Positions 34,133 through 43,099 of a stretch of DNA of 64,000 nt are shown here, in pieces. The notes under the pieces were generated by a model that worked only from the letters and a program-made list of their open reading frames with translations, made no database searches and was not told the DNA's origin. The stretch is from Sphingopyxis sp. OPL5 (lineage in GTDB: Bacteria; Pseudomonadota; Alphaproteobacteria; Sphingomonadales; Sphingomonadaceae). Positions within the stretch are counted from its first letter, which is position 1. Every line of letters starts with the position of its first letter. Location: assembly GCF_003797775.2 (NCBI RefSeq), contig NZ_CP060725.1, positions 1,978,001 through 2,042,000 on the forward strand, read 5' to 3'. A program made the translations under genes and the position numbers.

Positions 34133-36316
34133 ATGAACATGGTTGCCTATCGCAACATCTATCGGGGAAGCGCGCTTGCCGTTCTGGGCGTGGCACTTCT
34201 TTCCACCGCGCCGGCCCTGGCGCAGGACAGTGCCGAAGACAGCGAGAGCATCGTCGTCACCGCGCAGCGCAACAACCAGACTCAGGTTTCCCGCGAGGGA
34301 TCGCTCGGCGCGCTGGGCAACATCGACGCCATGGACGCCCCCTTTGCGGTCAAGTCCTACAACGAAACGCTGATCCTCAACCAGCAGTCTCTGTCGCTCG
34401 GCGCGGTGCTAGAAAATGATCCTTCGGTCCGGACCTCGCTCGGTTTCGCCAACGCGTCCGAACAGTTCGTGATCCGCGGTTTTCCGCTGTTCGGCGAGGA
34501 TATCGCGATCGACGGCCTGTACGGCGTCACGCCGCGCCAGCTCGTTTCGCCCGAACTGTATGACCAAGTCCAGATCCTGAACGGCGCCAGTTCCTTCCTT
34601 TTCGGCGCCGCGCCGGGCGGCACCGCGCTCGGCGGCACCGTCAACCTCTCGCCCAAGCGCGCGAAGGACAAGGACACCAACCGCGTCACCGCCAATTACC
34701 TGTCCGATGCGCATTTTGGCGGCGCTTTCGACTTTGGTCGCCGCTTTGGCGGTGAAGGCGAATTCGGCGTCCGGATCAACGGCGCGGGCCGCTGGGGCGA
34801 TATCGCCATCGACGACGAATATCGCAGCTCGACTGTGCTCGGCGCGGCATTCGATTATCGTTCGGGGCCGCTGCGCGTGTCGCTCGACCTCGCCTATCAG
34901 CGCGCCAAGGTCCAACATATGCGCCCGATGGTTCAGCTCGCCTTCGGCGTCACGACCATTCCCGACGTGCCGAGCGCGAGCGGCAACTATGGCCAAGAGT
35001 GGAATTATACGACGCTCCGCGACATCTTCGGCATCGCAAAGCTCGAATATGATATCGCCGACAACTTCACCTTCTACGCTGCCGTCGGCGCACGTGACGC
35101 CGCCGAGCGGGGCCGCTACCAGAGCCTGACGATCGACAATCTGGTCAACCCCGGCGACGGTTACGCCACCGGTTCGAACATTCCACGCAACGACAATAAC
35201 GAGGCCGGACAGGTCGGGCTGCGTGGCCATTTCGCGACCGGGCCGATCACGCACCAGATCAACGTCGGCGGTTCGCACAGCCGCTACGTCAATCGCAACG
35301 CCTATCAGTTCGGGATCTTTTCGCGCGGGCCCACCAACGGCACCAACCTTTATGACCCCGTCGATGTGGCGCAGCCGGCGTTCAATTTCTTCTTAGGCGG
35401 CAATATCGCCGATCCCTTCCCGATCAGCCGCACACGCCTGACCAGCTTCTTCGCGTCGGACACGATCGGCGCCTTCGACGACAAGCTGCTCGTGACCGTC
35501 GGCCTGCGCCGCCAGAAGATCGAGACCAGCAGCTATTCCTATGCCAATGGCGCAAAGACCGGCGGCTATAAAGAAAGCGCGACCACCCCGGTCGTCGGGA
35601 TCGTCGTCAAACCGAGCGAGAATTTCTCGATCTATGGCAACCGCATCGAGGGTCTGGCGCAGGGTCCGGCGGCGCCTGCCGGCACCTCGAACGTCGGCGA
35701 GATTTTCCCGCCCTTCAAGAGCGTGCAATATGAAATCGGTGGCAAGGTGTCGTTCGGCAACTGGAACGCGTCGGCGGCGCTGTTTACGACCGACCGGCCG
35801 CAGTCGTTCGTAAGTCCCGACCCCGACGGCGCGGGTCCGCTGCTGCCGGTCTTCACGGTCGACGGCTTGCAGCGCAACCAGGGCTTCGAGCTGAGCTTCG
35901 ACGGCGAGCCGACCAAGGGCCTGCGCATCATCGCCGGCGTGTCGATCACCGACGCGACGCAGAAGAAGACGACCGGCGGCGCGACCGACGGCCGCGACGC
36001 GATCGGCGTGCCCAAATACACCGCGAACGCGAACGTCGAATGGGACCTTGGCTTCCTGCCCGGTGTCACACTGACCGGCCGCGTCATCCAGACGGGCAAG
36101 CAGGCGTTCAACCTGACCAACACGATGGAACTGGGCGAGTGGACCCGCTTCGACCTTGGCGCACGCTATGTCGTCGCGGCGGGCGAGACCCCGATCACGT
36201 TCCGCTTCAACGTCGATAACGTGGCAAACAATGCCTATTGGTCCTCGTCGCTCGGCGGCTATCTGGTCCAGGGCCAGCCGCGGACGTTCAAGACCTCGGT
36301 GACCGTCGAATTCTGA
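34133..36316 (+). CDS. TonB-dependent receptor
   Basis: 727-residue outer-membrane receptor. A signal peptide ends at 'APALAQ', then TonB-box-like 'ESIVVTAQR'. The plug shows 'VLENDPSVRTSLGF', 'FVIRGFPL', 'VQILNGASSFLFGAAPGGTA'; the barrel ends in Phe ('KTSVTVEF'). It resembles siderophore-type receptors, but the neighbours (amidohydrolases, MocR, porins) suggest an amino-acid- or amide-containing ligand. It has its own promoter region with the 44-bp element and is closed by a strong terminator, so it is monocistronic. Confidence 0.92.
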   Translation: MNMVAYRNIYRGSALAVLGVALLSTAPALAQDSAEDSESIVVTAQRNNQTQVSREGSLGALGNIDAMDAPFAVKSYNETLILNQQSLSLGAVLENDPSVRTSLGFANASEQFVIRGFPLFGEDIAIDGLYGVTPRQLVSPELYDQVQILNGASSFLFGAAPGGTALGGTVNLSPKRAKDKDTNRVTANYLSDAHFGGAFDFGRRFGGEGEFGVRINGAGRWGDIAIDDEYRSSTVLGAAFDYRSGPLRVSLDLAYQRAKVQHMRPMVQLAFGVTTIPDVPSASGNYGQEWNYTTLRDIFGIAKLEYDIADNFTFYAAVGARDAAERGRYQSLTIDNLVNPGDGYATGSNIPRNDNNEAGQVGLRGHFATGPITHQINVGGSHSRYVNRNAYQFGIFSRGPTNGTNLYDPVDVAQPAFNFFLGGNIADPFPISRTRLTSFFASDTIGAFDDKLLVTVGLRRQKIETSSYSYANGAKTGGYKESATTPVVGIVVKPSENFSIYGNRIEGLAQGPAAPAGTSNVGEIFPPFKSVQYEIGGKVSFGNWNASAALFTTDRPQSFVSPDPDGAGPLLPVFTVDGLQRNQGFELSFDGEPTKGLRIIAGVSITDATQKKTTGGATDGRDAIGVPKYTANANVEWDLGFLPGVTLTGRVIQTGKQAFNLTNTMELGEWTRFDLGARYVVAAGETPITFRFNVDNVANNAYWSSSLGGYLVQGQPRTFKTSVTVEF

Positions 36317-36344
36317 TCGGCGATCCAAATCCAGACGCTCTCAC

Positions 36345-36374
36345 GGCCCGGCTGGCAACAGCCGGGCCTTTTTT
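36345..36374 (+). terminator. Rho-independent terminator after the TonB receptor
   Basis: GGCCCGGCTG (36345-36354), loop GCAA, CAGCCGGGCC (36359-36368), then six T residues. Perfect 10-bp stem, 28 bp after the receptor stop. Confidence 0.95.
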
Positions 36375-36403
36375 GGGTGCGATGTTCCATCCGAAATCGC
36401 CCC

Positions 36404-36447
36404 TTGGCCCCATCCATTATCCGAAAGTGGATGTTTAGGGGACCCAA
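36404..36447. promoter_or_regulatory. 44-bp element upstream of the PepSY/porin operon
   Basis: TTGGCCCCA (36404-36412) and TGGATGTTTAGGGGACCCAA (36428-36447). It shares the core TGGATGTTTA and the 44-bp outer length with 34002-34045. It ends 21 bp before the PepSY ATG. Confidence 0.6.
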
Positions 36448-36468
36448 TGCCGAGGCCAGAAGGGCAGG

Positions 36469-37572
36469 ATGAGCGAGGCTGTTTCCAGCGGGCGCAAGCC
36501 CTTCCGCCGGTCGATCCTGACCATCCATCGCTGGCTGAGCATCGGCGCCGCGATCTTCTGGCTGCTTCAGGCGCTGACCGGCATCGCGATCGCCTTCCAT
36601 TGGGAAATCACCGATGCGCAGCTTTCGAGCGCGCACCGGACCACCGACCTGACCGCCATCGAACGCCGCATCGACACGCTGGTCGCCGAGGACGCCGGCT
36701 CCAGCGCCACGACGGTGTGGACGACCGGCAGCGGCACCGACCGGTTCAACATCTATCTGCAGCGCAAGGATGGCGAAAGCACATCGGTCCGTATCCTCGG
36801 CGACGGGACGGTCATCGACCGCCCGCGCGCGGAGGAAAGTCGGCTGATGGGCTTTCTGGTCGATTTTCATCACGATCTGCTCGGCAGCTGGGGAAGCTGG
36901 ATCGTCGCGATCAGCGGCACACTCCTTTGCTCGAACCTCCTCCTCGGCCTGATTGCCGCCTGGCCGAAGCGCGGGACCTGGCGGCGCGCGCTGGCGCCCG
37001 CGCGAAAGGGGCCGCCCGCCGCGCGCCTGTACAGCTGGCACCGCGCGCTCGGGCTGTGGGTCGCGCTTCCCGCGCTCGTCATCGCGGCGACGGGCACGCT
37101 GATGAAATTCGAGGATGGCGTCGGCGATCTGATCGGCGCGAAGAGCGTCGCGTTGCCGGCGGTGCCCGCCGCGGGACCCTCGATCGGATTTGCGCAAGCG
37201 GCGAACGCGGCGCTCGACGCGGTGCCCGGCAGCAGCTTGACGCAGGTCGCTTGGCCCAAGGGCGACGACGCGACCTTTTATGTGCGCGTCAACGCCCCGG
37301 GCGAAATCCGCCGCGCCTATGGCGACACGCGGGTGCTGGTCGACGCTAACACCGGTGCGGTGCGCGGGGTCTTCCCGATCGCCGAGGCCGAACCGGCGCG
37401 CGCCTTCATGAGCGCGCTGTTCCCGATCCATACGGGCGAAGCCGGCGGGATCATCGGCCGCGTCCTGTCGATCGCCGTCGGCCTATGGCTGGTGACGATG
37501 ATCGTCGCCGGGCTGTTGCTGTGGCTGAAACGCCGAAAGCCGCGGGATCGGGCGTCAGCCTCGCGTCAGTGA
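36469..37572 (+). CDS. PepSY-domain inner-membrane protein
   Basis: 367-residue paralogue of the protein at 11251: 'ILTIHRWLSIGAAIFWLLQA', a periplasmic PepSY region, 'LYSWHRALGLWVALPALVIA' and a last segment 'WLVTMIVAGLLLWLKRRKP'. Such proteins often accompany TonB receptors, and some reduce imported metal complexes. The ATG follows AGGGCAGG. It is the first gene of a group with the two porins and directly follows the TonB receptor unit, from which it is separated by a terminator and the 44-bp element. Confidence 0.82.
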   Translation: MSEAVSSGRKPFRRSILTIHRWLSIGAAIFWLLQALTGIAIAFHWEITDAQLSSAHRTTDLTAIERRIDTLVAEDAGSSATTVWTTGSGTDRFNIYLQRKDGESTSVRILGDGTVIDRPRAEESRLMGFLVDFHHDLLGSWGSWIVAISGTLLCSNLLLGLIAAWPKRGTWRRALAPARKGPPAARLYSWHRALGLWVALPALVIAATGTLMKFEDGVGDLIGAKSVALPAVPAAGPSIGFAQAANAALDAVPGSSLTQVAWPKGDDATFYVRVNAPGEIRRAYGDTRVLVDANTGAVRGVFPIAEAEPARAFMSALFPIHTGEAGGIIGRVLSIAVGLWLVTMIVAGLLLWLKRRKPRDRASASRQ

Positions 37573-37637
37573 CAGACGCCAACATCGCGAACGCACGCCG
37601 CCGCGACGCGGCTCCGTCAATTCCGGGAGAACCCAAT

Positions 37638-38912
37638 ATGCAACTGCGCCCCATTTTTCTTGCCGCAACGGCGCTCAGCCTTGCCATGCCCGCGCAGGCG
37701 CAGGACAGCCGTCTCGATGCGCTCGAACGCCGTATCGCCGAACAGGACCGGCGGATCGCGGACCTTGAGGCGCTGGTCACCCGGCAAGCGGATCTGCTGC
37801 AGCGGACAAGCGCACCGGCTCCGGTCGCCTCGCCCCCCGCACCTGCTCCGGTCCTTGCGGCACCTGCCACCGCAAACGCGGCGCCCGACGGCCTGTTCCG
37901 CATTCCCGGCCTCGACGTCGCGGGCGACATGCGCGTCCGTCAGGAATGGAATTTCGTCGACGGCCGCGACCGGTCGCGAACCGCGGTGCGTGCGCGGGTG
38001 CGCGCATCCTATGCCGTGTCGGACCATTTTTCGGTGGGGACGCAGATCGCAACCGGCGATCCCGACGACCCCAATTCGACCGACGTGACGCTCGGCAATT
38101 TCGTCGATGATTTCCAGATGTCGCTCGATCAGGCGTGGATTCGCTATGCGAACGGCGGCTTCACCACCTATGCCGGCAAGTTCCCGCAGCAGTTCCAGCG
38201 GACCGACATGCTGTGGGACGGCGACGTTTCGCCGCAGGGCGTCGCTGCCGCCTATGGCGCGAATATCGGCAAGGCACGCGTCGATGCGCGCGGGCTGTGG
38301 TTCGTCATCGACGAGGCCTCGGTCGCCCGCGATAGCGACATGCTCGGCGGCCAGCTGGCGCTTTCGGCGCCCCTCGCCAGCGATTTCAAGGCGGGGCTGA
38401 CCGGCAGCTATTATCATTATCGCCTCGGTTCGGTCACGGGGGCCGATGCCGGCGATTTCCGCGGCAATCTGGTCTCGGGCGGGCGCTATCTGTCCGACTT
38501 TCACCTGCTCGAAGGCATCGGCACGCTAGGCTGGGCCGGGCTGTCGCCGCGCTGGCCGCTGAGCTTCACCGCCGACTATGTCCACAATCTGGGCGCGGCC
38601 GTGTCGGGCGACACCGCCTTCAACCTCGAACTTGCCGCCGGCCGCACCGCGCAGCCCGGCGACTGGCGCATCGCCTATAATTATTCGGAAGTTGAGGTCG
38701 ATTCGGTGCTCGCAGCGTTCAGCCACGACAATATCGACCTGTCGACCAACTATAAGCTGCACGGTTTGGGAATCAGCCATGTGCCGGCACCGCACCTGCA
38801 GCTCGACCTGCTCTGGTATCATTATCGCCCGCTCGATCCGGCCTATGCGGGCAGCCTGCCGCCGACCGACTGGCTCGACCGCATCCGCCTCGCCTTCATG
38901 GTCAGCTTCTGA
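37638..38912 (+). CDS. Putative outer-membrane porin with coiled-coil N-terminus
   Basis: 424-residue outer-membrane protein. A signal peptide ending at 'MPAQAQ' is followed by a short coiled coil ('LDALERRIAEQDRRIADLEA') and a Pro/Ala linker, then a barrel with alternating strands and a terminal Phe ('RLAFMVSF'). This is the layout of trimeric putative porins with a periplasmic coiled coil. The ATG at 37638 gives the signal peptide; GGGAGA lies upstream. It is 65 bp after the PepSY gene, and its stop overlaps the start of the next porin (TGATG). Confidence 0.82.
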   Translation: MQLRPIFLAATALSLAMPAQAQDSRLDALERRIAEQDRRIADLEALVTRQADLLQRTSAPAPVASPPAPAPVLAAPATANAAPDGLFRIPGLDVAGDMRVRQEWNFVDGRDRSRTAVRARVRASYAVSDHFSVGTQIATGDPDDPNSTDVTLGNFVDDFQMSLDQAWIRYANGGFTTYAGKFPQQFQRTDMLWDGDVSPQGVAAAYGANIGKARVDARGLWFVIDEASVARDSDMLGGQLALSAPLASDFKAGLTGSYYHYRLGSVTGADAGDFRGNLVSGGRYLSDFHLLEGIGTLGWAGLSPRWPLSFTADYVHNLGAAVSGDTAFNLELAAGRTAQPGDWRIAYNYSEVEVDSVLAAFSHDNIDLSTNYKLHGLGISHVPAPHLQLDLLWYHYRPLDPAYAGSLPPTDWLDRIRLAFMVSF

Positions 38913-40117
38913 TGCTGGCGTCCGCGATCGCGCTGGCCGCCTCGGCGGGGTCTGCGGTCGAGACCGCACCGCACCCGACCCACCATGACCACCTGCCGCA
39001 CAGCCACACCCATGCCCCGGCCGAGATCGACGAGGGCCATGGCCCGATCTTGCTGCAGGTCACCTATACCGGGGAGGTCATGGGCAATGCTTCGGGCGGG
39101 CTGCGGCGCGGCACCCGCTATCTCGACAATCTCGACATCGTGTTCGAGGCCGATATGGAAAAGCTCGCCGGCTGGACCGGCGCGCAGGTTCACATCTATG
39201 GCCTTTATAACAATGGCCGGTCGATCAGCGACCTGGTCGGCGATACGCAGGCGGTAAGCAATATCGAGGCCGGCACGCGCGCGCTGCGGCTCTATGAAGC
39301 CTGGATCGACCAGAAATTAGGCGAAACGCTGTCGCTCAAGGCCGGTCTCTACGACCTCAATTCGGAGTTCGACGCGCTCGACACGGCGGGACTCTTCGTC
39401 AGCAGTCCGCACGGCATCGGTACCGACTTCGCGCAGAGCGGCCGCAATGGTCCCTCGATCTTTCCCTCGACTTCGCTGGCGGCGCGACTGCAGTGGGACC
39501 CCGCCGACGGCTGGGCGATCCGCGCCGCGGTCCTCGACGGCGTGCCCGGCAATCCCGATCATCCGGGCCGCACCGCGATCCGGCTGGGACATGGCGACGG
39601 CGCGCTGCTCGTCGGCGAGGTCCAGGCGCCGCTCGGGGGCGGGAAGCTGCTCCTCGGCCACTGGCACTATACGGCGCGCTTCGACCTGAACGACGGGACG
39701 GGAACCGGCCACGGCAATCGCGGAACCTATTTCCGCGGTGAATTTCCGCTGATCGAAAAGGCCGACCGAAAGCTCGATGCCTTTTTCCGGCTCGGCAAGG
39801 CGGCCGACCGCTTCAACATGTTCGATGCTTTTGCCAGTGGTGGATTGAAATTCAGCGGCTGGGTGCCGGGACGCGACAAGGACGAGTTCGGCGTCGCTTT
39901 CGCGGCCGTCTTCACCTCGGACAGCCATCGCGCGGCAACCGGTGCGACCGCGTCGGAGATGGCGATCGAGGCGACCTATCGCGCGCCGATCGCGCCCTGG
40001 CTCACGCTCCAGCCCAGCCTCCACTACATCCGCCGACCGTCCGCCGATCGCACGATTGCCGATGCGCTCGTCATGGGGCTTCGCGCCGAGGCGAGTTTTG
40101 CCGTCGCGGGCTTTTAG
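38912..40117 (+). CDS. OprB-like carbohydrate-type porin with His-rich N-terminus
   Basis: 401-residue outer-membrane porin of the OprB family ('LDIVFEADMEKLAGWTGAQV', 'YEAWIDQKLGETLSLKAGLY', 'GPSIFPSTSLAARLQW'), ending in Phe ('ASFAVAGF'). After a very short signal ('LASAIALAASAGSAV') comes a stretch with eight His ('HPTHHDHLPHSHTHAP'), rare for OprB and possibly metal-binding. It overlaps the preceding porin gene by one base and ends the group. It may admit a small sugar- or amide-like solute. Confidence 0.85.
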   Translation: MLASAIALAASAGSAVETAPHPTHHDHLPHSHTHAPAEIDEGHGPILLQVTYTGEVMGNASGGLRRGTRYLDNLDIVFEADMEKLAGWTGAQVHIYGLYNNGRSISDLVGDTQAVSNIEAGTRALRLYEAWIDQKLGETLSLKAGLYDLNSEFDALDTAGLFVSSPHGIGTDFAQSGRNGPSIFPSTSLAARLQWDPADGWAIRAAVLDGVPGNPDHPGRTAIRLGHGDGALLVGEVQAPLGGGKLLLGHWHYTARFDLNDGTGTGHGNRGTYFRGEFPLIEKADRKLDAFFRLGKAADRFNMFDAFASGGLKFSGWVPGRDKDEFGVAFAAVFTSDSHRAATGATASEMAIEATYRAPIAPWLTLQPSLHYIRRPSADRTIADALVMGLRAEASFAVAGF

Positions 40118-40210
40118 GCCCGGCGGCGCGACCGATCACCCTATTGCTCCCGGCAGGCCTGTTCCGACCGACCTCAGGGCCGCCCGCGCAACCTTTTGTA
40201 TTTCAAGGAA

Positions 40211-40284
40211 TGGAGCGGGTGAAGGGAATCGAACCCTCGTCACTTGCTTGGGAAGCAAAAGCTCTACCATTGAGCTACACCCGC
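40211..40284 (-). tRNA. tRNA-Gly (CCC)
   Basis: A 74-base cloverleaf on the minus strand. The acceptor arm GCGGGTG/CACCCGC, D arm GCTCAATGGTAGAGC, T arm AGGGTTCGATTCCCT and an encoded TCCA end (40214-40211) are all present. The anticodon loop TTCCCAA (40254-40248) gives anticodon CCC at 40252-40250. It resembles E. coli glyU. The remaining ~230 bp of the gap 40118-40432 show nothing else I can support. Confidence 0.97.
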
Positions 40285-40432
40285 GCGCCATCGACGCGTG
40301 CCGACGTCCGGCCTTTGCCGCCATCCGCGCCGCCGGTCAATATCGGATGCGAGGACGGTGCTGACGGAAAAACGGGTTGTGGCATCGCCGCGCGGGCAAT
40401 AGGCGGCATTCCACCGACAAGAAGATGGAAGG

Positions 40433-41590
40433 ATGCCGGTGTTCGATACGCTCACCCTCGCCAGCCTGCCCACCGCGGACGAGGCGCTGCGCCCGGCGAT
40501 CCGCGCGCTCGCCGATGCGGCGGCGGCGCAGGCCTCCGCCGATGTCCGTGCGCGCTCATGGTCGGGCTTCGATCCCGCGTTCAGCCGCCGCCTCGGCGCG
40601 GCGGGTTTCCTCGGTCTTACTTTGCCCAAGGCCTATGGCGGGCAGGAGCGCGGCCCCTTCGCCCGCTTCGTCGTCGTCGAGGAACTGCTCTCGGCGGGCG
40701 CCCCGGTCGCGGCGCATTGGATCGCCGACCGCCAGAGCGCGCCGCTGATCCTCAATTACGGCAGCGAGGCGCAACGCGACTATTACATCCCGCGCATCTG
40801 CCGCGGCGAACTGGTCTTCTGCATCGGGATGAGCGAGCCGGGGTCGGGTTCGGACCTCGCGAGCGTGCGCACGCGGGCCGAGCGCACCGAAACCGGCTGG
40901 CGCGTCAACGGGCAGAAGATCTGGACCACCAACGCGATGCACGGCGATTATATGATCGCGCTGCTCCGCACCTCGGGCACCAGCGAGGACCGCCATGCCG
41001 GGCTGTCGCAGCTGATCATAGACCTCAAGGCGCCCGGCGTGACCGTGCGTCCGATCACCGACCTTGCCGGCGACGCCCATTTCGCCGAGGTTTTCTTCGA
41101 CAATGTCGACCTGCCCGCCGATGCTTTGATCGGCCATGAGGGTGAGGGATGGAAGCAGGTCACCGCCGAACTTGCGTTCGAACGCAGCGGGCCCGAGCGC
41201 ATCTATTCGAGCGTCGTGCTGCTCGACGCATGGATCGCGCATCTGCGCGGCATGAAGCGCGACGATGCGGCGACGCTGACGCTCGTCGGCGACTTCACCG
41301 CGCGCCTCGCAACCTTGCGCGCGATGTCGATCGCCTGCACCGCGCGGCTGGCGCTGGGCGAAAGCCCGGTGACCGAGGCGTCTTTGGTCAAGGACCTCGG
41401 CACCGCGTTCGAACAGGAACTGCCGGTGGCGATCGGCGACGATCTCGCCGCGCATCCCGAGGAAGCGGTCGATGCCGAACTCTATCGTACTTTGATGTTT
41501 GTCACGCACGTGGCGCCCAGCTTCTCGCTGCGCGGCGGCACGCGCGAGGTGTTGCGCGGGATCATCGCGCGCGGAATGGGGCTACGCTGA
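40433..41590 (+). CDS. Acyl-CoA dehydrogenase, larger subunit type
   Basis: 385-residue FAD enzyme that introduces an alpha,beta double bond in an acyl-CoA. Motifs: 'LTLPKAYGGQERGP', flavin-binding 'FCIGMSEPGSGSDLASVRTR', 'VNGQKIWTTNA', and near the end 'LRGGTREVLRGIIARGMGL'. The stop overlaps the start of a second, shorter acyl-CoA dehydrogenase gene (TGATG). Such adjacent pairs form alpha2beta2 enzymes in steroid side-chain and related degradation. The actual acyl-CoA is not known. Confidence 0.92.
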   Translation: MPVFDTLTLASLPTADEALRPAIRALADAAAAQASADVRARSWSGFDPAFSRRLGAAGFLGLTLPKAYGGQERGPFARFVVVEELLSAGAPVAAHWIADRQSAPLILNYGSEAQRDYYIPRICRGELVFCIGMSEPGSGSDLASVRTRAERTETGWRVNGQKIWTTNAMHGDYMIALLRTSGTSEDRHAGLSQLIIDLKAPGVTVRPITDLAGDAHFAEVFFDNVDLPADALIGHEGEGWKQVTAELAFERSGPERIYSSVVLLDAWIAHLRGMKRDDAATLTLVGDFTARLATLRAMSIACTARLALGESPVTEASLVKDLGTAFEQELPVAIGDDLAAHPEEAVDAELYRTLMFVTHVAPSFSLRGGTREVLRGIIARGMGLR

Positions 41591-42534
41591 TGAGCGAATT
41601 TCTCGAACCCTTCGAGCGGATGCTCGAGGATATCGCGCCCCCCGCCGCGGTGCGCGCGATCGAACAGGGCAGCAGCATCGACACGATGTGGAGAGCCTTC
41701 GCCGAGTCGGGCTTCCTCGATGCGCTGGTGCCCGAGGAGCGCGGCGGCGCAGGCCTGCCACTTTCCGAGGTGCAGCCGCTGTGGATGGCGCTCGGCCGCC
41801 ATGCGGTACCATTGCCGGTCGGCGAAACGATGATCGCGCGGGCGCTGCTCGCCGATGCGCCCGAAGCTCCGGTCGCGCTGGCGGTCGCCGAAGGTGCGGC
41901 CGTCGTCGTGCCATGCGGACTGGTCGCGGCGCATCTTCTGGTCGAATCGGGTGATGGTCTCCATCTGATCGAAGCGAAGGGCGAAGCAACCGGCGTACCC
42001 GCGAGCCTCGCCGCGCGGTTCGATCTCGCCGCGCTGCCCGCGCCGGTCGTGCCCGCGCCCGAAGGCAGCCTTCGTGGCCTCGCTGCGATCCTGCGCGCGG
42101 CGCTGATCGCGGGCGCCGCCGAGCGGCTCACCGCGATGACCGCCACCTATGCCAATGAGCGCGTCCAGTTCGGCAAGCCGATCGGCCGCCAGCAGGCGTT
42201 GCAGCAGCAGATGGCGGTGATGGCCGAGGAAATGGTCGCCGCGCGCGTCGCGTCGCAGCTCGGCTGCGCAGGCGCCTTCCCGCCGTCGCTCGTGGCCGCC
42301 GCCACGGCCAAGTCGGTCGCGAGCCGCGCCGCCGCGTGCGTCGCTGCCACTGCGCATGCGGTGCATGGCGCGATCGGGATCAGCGAGGAGTACGACCTCC
42401 AGCTCTTCACCCGCCGCCTCCACGAATGGCGCCTCGCCGACGGGTCGGAGACCTATTGGAACCGCCTGCTCGGTGCCGCGCGGCTGGGCGATGCCGGCCG
42501 GTCGGTCGACTATGTGCGCGAGGCTTTCACCTAG
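41590..42534 (+). CDS. Acyl-CoA dehydrogenase, short partner subunit
   Basis: 314 residues, below the usual 380, with a shortened middle region. It retains 'FLDALVPEERGGAGLPLSEV' near the N-terminus, 'YANERVQFGKPIGRQQALQQ' for flavin contacts, and 'HAVHGAIGISEEYDLQLFTR' near the end. It lacks a 'SEPGSGSD'-type flavin motif, supporting a partner role with the upstream protein. Coupled by a one-base overlap. It ends convergently with putR, the stops overlapping by 4 bp. Confidence 0.88.
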   Translation: MSEFLEPFERMLEDIAPPAAVRAIEQGSSIDTMWRAFAESGFLDALVPEERGGAGLPLSEVQPLWMALGRHAVPLPVGETMIARALLADAPEAPVALAVAEGAAVVVPCGLVAAHLLVESGDGLHLIEAKGEATGVPASLAARFDLAALPAPVVPAPEGSLRGLAAILRAALIAGAAERLTAMTATYANERVQFGKPIGRQQALQQQMAVMAEEMVAARVASQLGCAGAFPPSLVAAATAKSVASRAAACVAATAHAVHGAIGISEEYDLQLFTRRLHEWRLADGSETYWNRLLGAARLGDAGRSVDYVREAFT

Positions 42535-43001
42535 CGCGCCGATTCGAGGATCGTCTCCATCGCGACGAAGGTCGAGGTGCTCGCGACATGCGGCAGGCTC
42601 GAAATCTTCTCGCCCAGCACGATGCGATAGCGGCGGATGTCGGGGGTGCGAACCTTAAGCAGATAGTCGAAGCTGCTCGCGATCATGTGGCATTCCTCGA
42701 CCTCGGGGATCCGCCGCACCGCCTGATTGAACCGGCGCAGCGCATCCTCGCGCGTGTCGGACAATTTGACCTCGGTGAAGGCGACATGGTCGAGGCCGAC
42801 CTTGGCGGGATCGACGATCGCGCGAAAGCCGGTGATCAGTCCGCTGTCGACCAGCCGTTTGACGCGTAACTGGCACGGCGTCTTCGACAGCCCGACCTGC
42901 GCCGCGAGGTCAGTGTAGGTGATCCGCCCGTCGCGGCCGAGAATGGCCAGAATCTTGCGGTCGAACTCGTCCAGATCGACCAAGGATGCGGTGTTTTTCA
43001 T
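42531..43001 (-). CDS. putR: Lrp/AsnC-family regulator of proline catabolism
   Basis: 156-residue Lrp-type regulator: helix-turn-helix 'GRITYTDLAAQVGLSKTPCQ', then the RAM ligand-binding domain ('AFTEVKLSDTREDALRRFNQ', 'VEECHMIASSFDYLLKVRT'). It diverges from putA across a 98-bp AT-rich region, the classic alphaproteobacterial putR-putA arrangement, in which PutR activates putA in response to proline. The symbol is based on this context and the sequence. Confidence 0.9.
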   Translation of the reverse strand: MKNTASLVDLDEFDRKILAILGRDGRITYTDLAAQVGLSKTPCQLRVKRLVDSGLITGFRAIVDPAKVGLDHVAFTEVKLSDTREDALRRFNQAVRRIPEVEECHMIASSFDYLLKVRTPDIRRYRIVLGEKISSLPHVASTSTFVAMETILESAR

Positions 43002-43099
43002 GTAATCAGACTAAACTGATGCCAATATTTGGTCAAAATATATATGCTGTGAGGAAAATCAAGTCGAATCGACTTCATCCAATCTGCTATGAAGTCGCC

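Noticed and set aside
40104..40122. Possible hairpin at the end of the OprB gene
   Set aside because: Only a 5-bp stem with no T tract; too weak to call a terminator.
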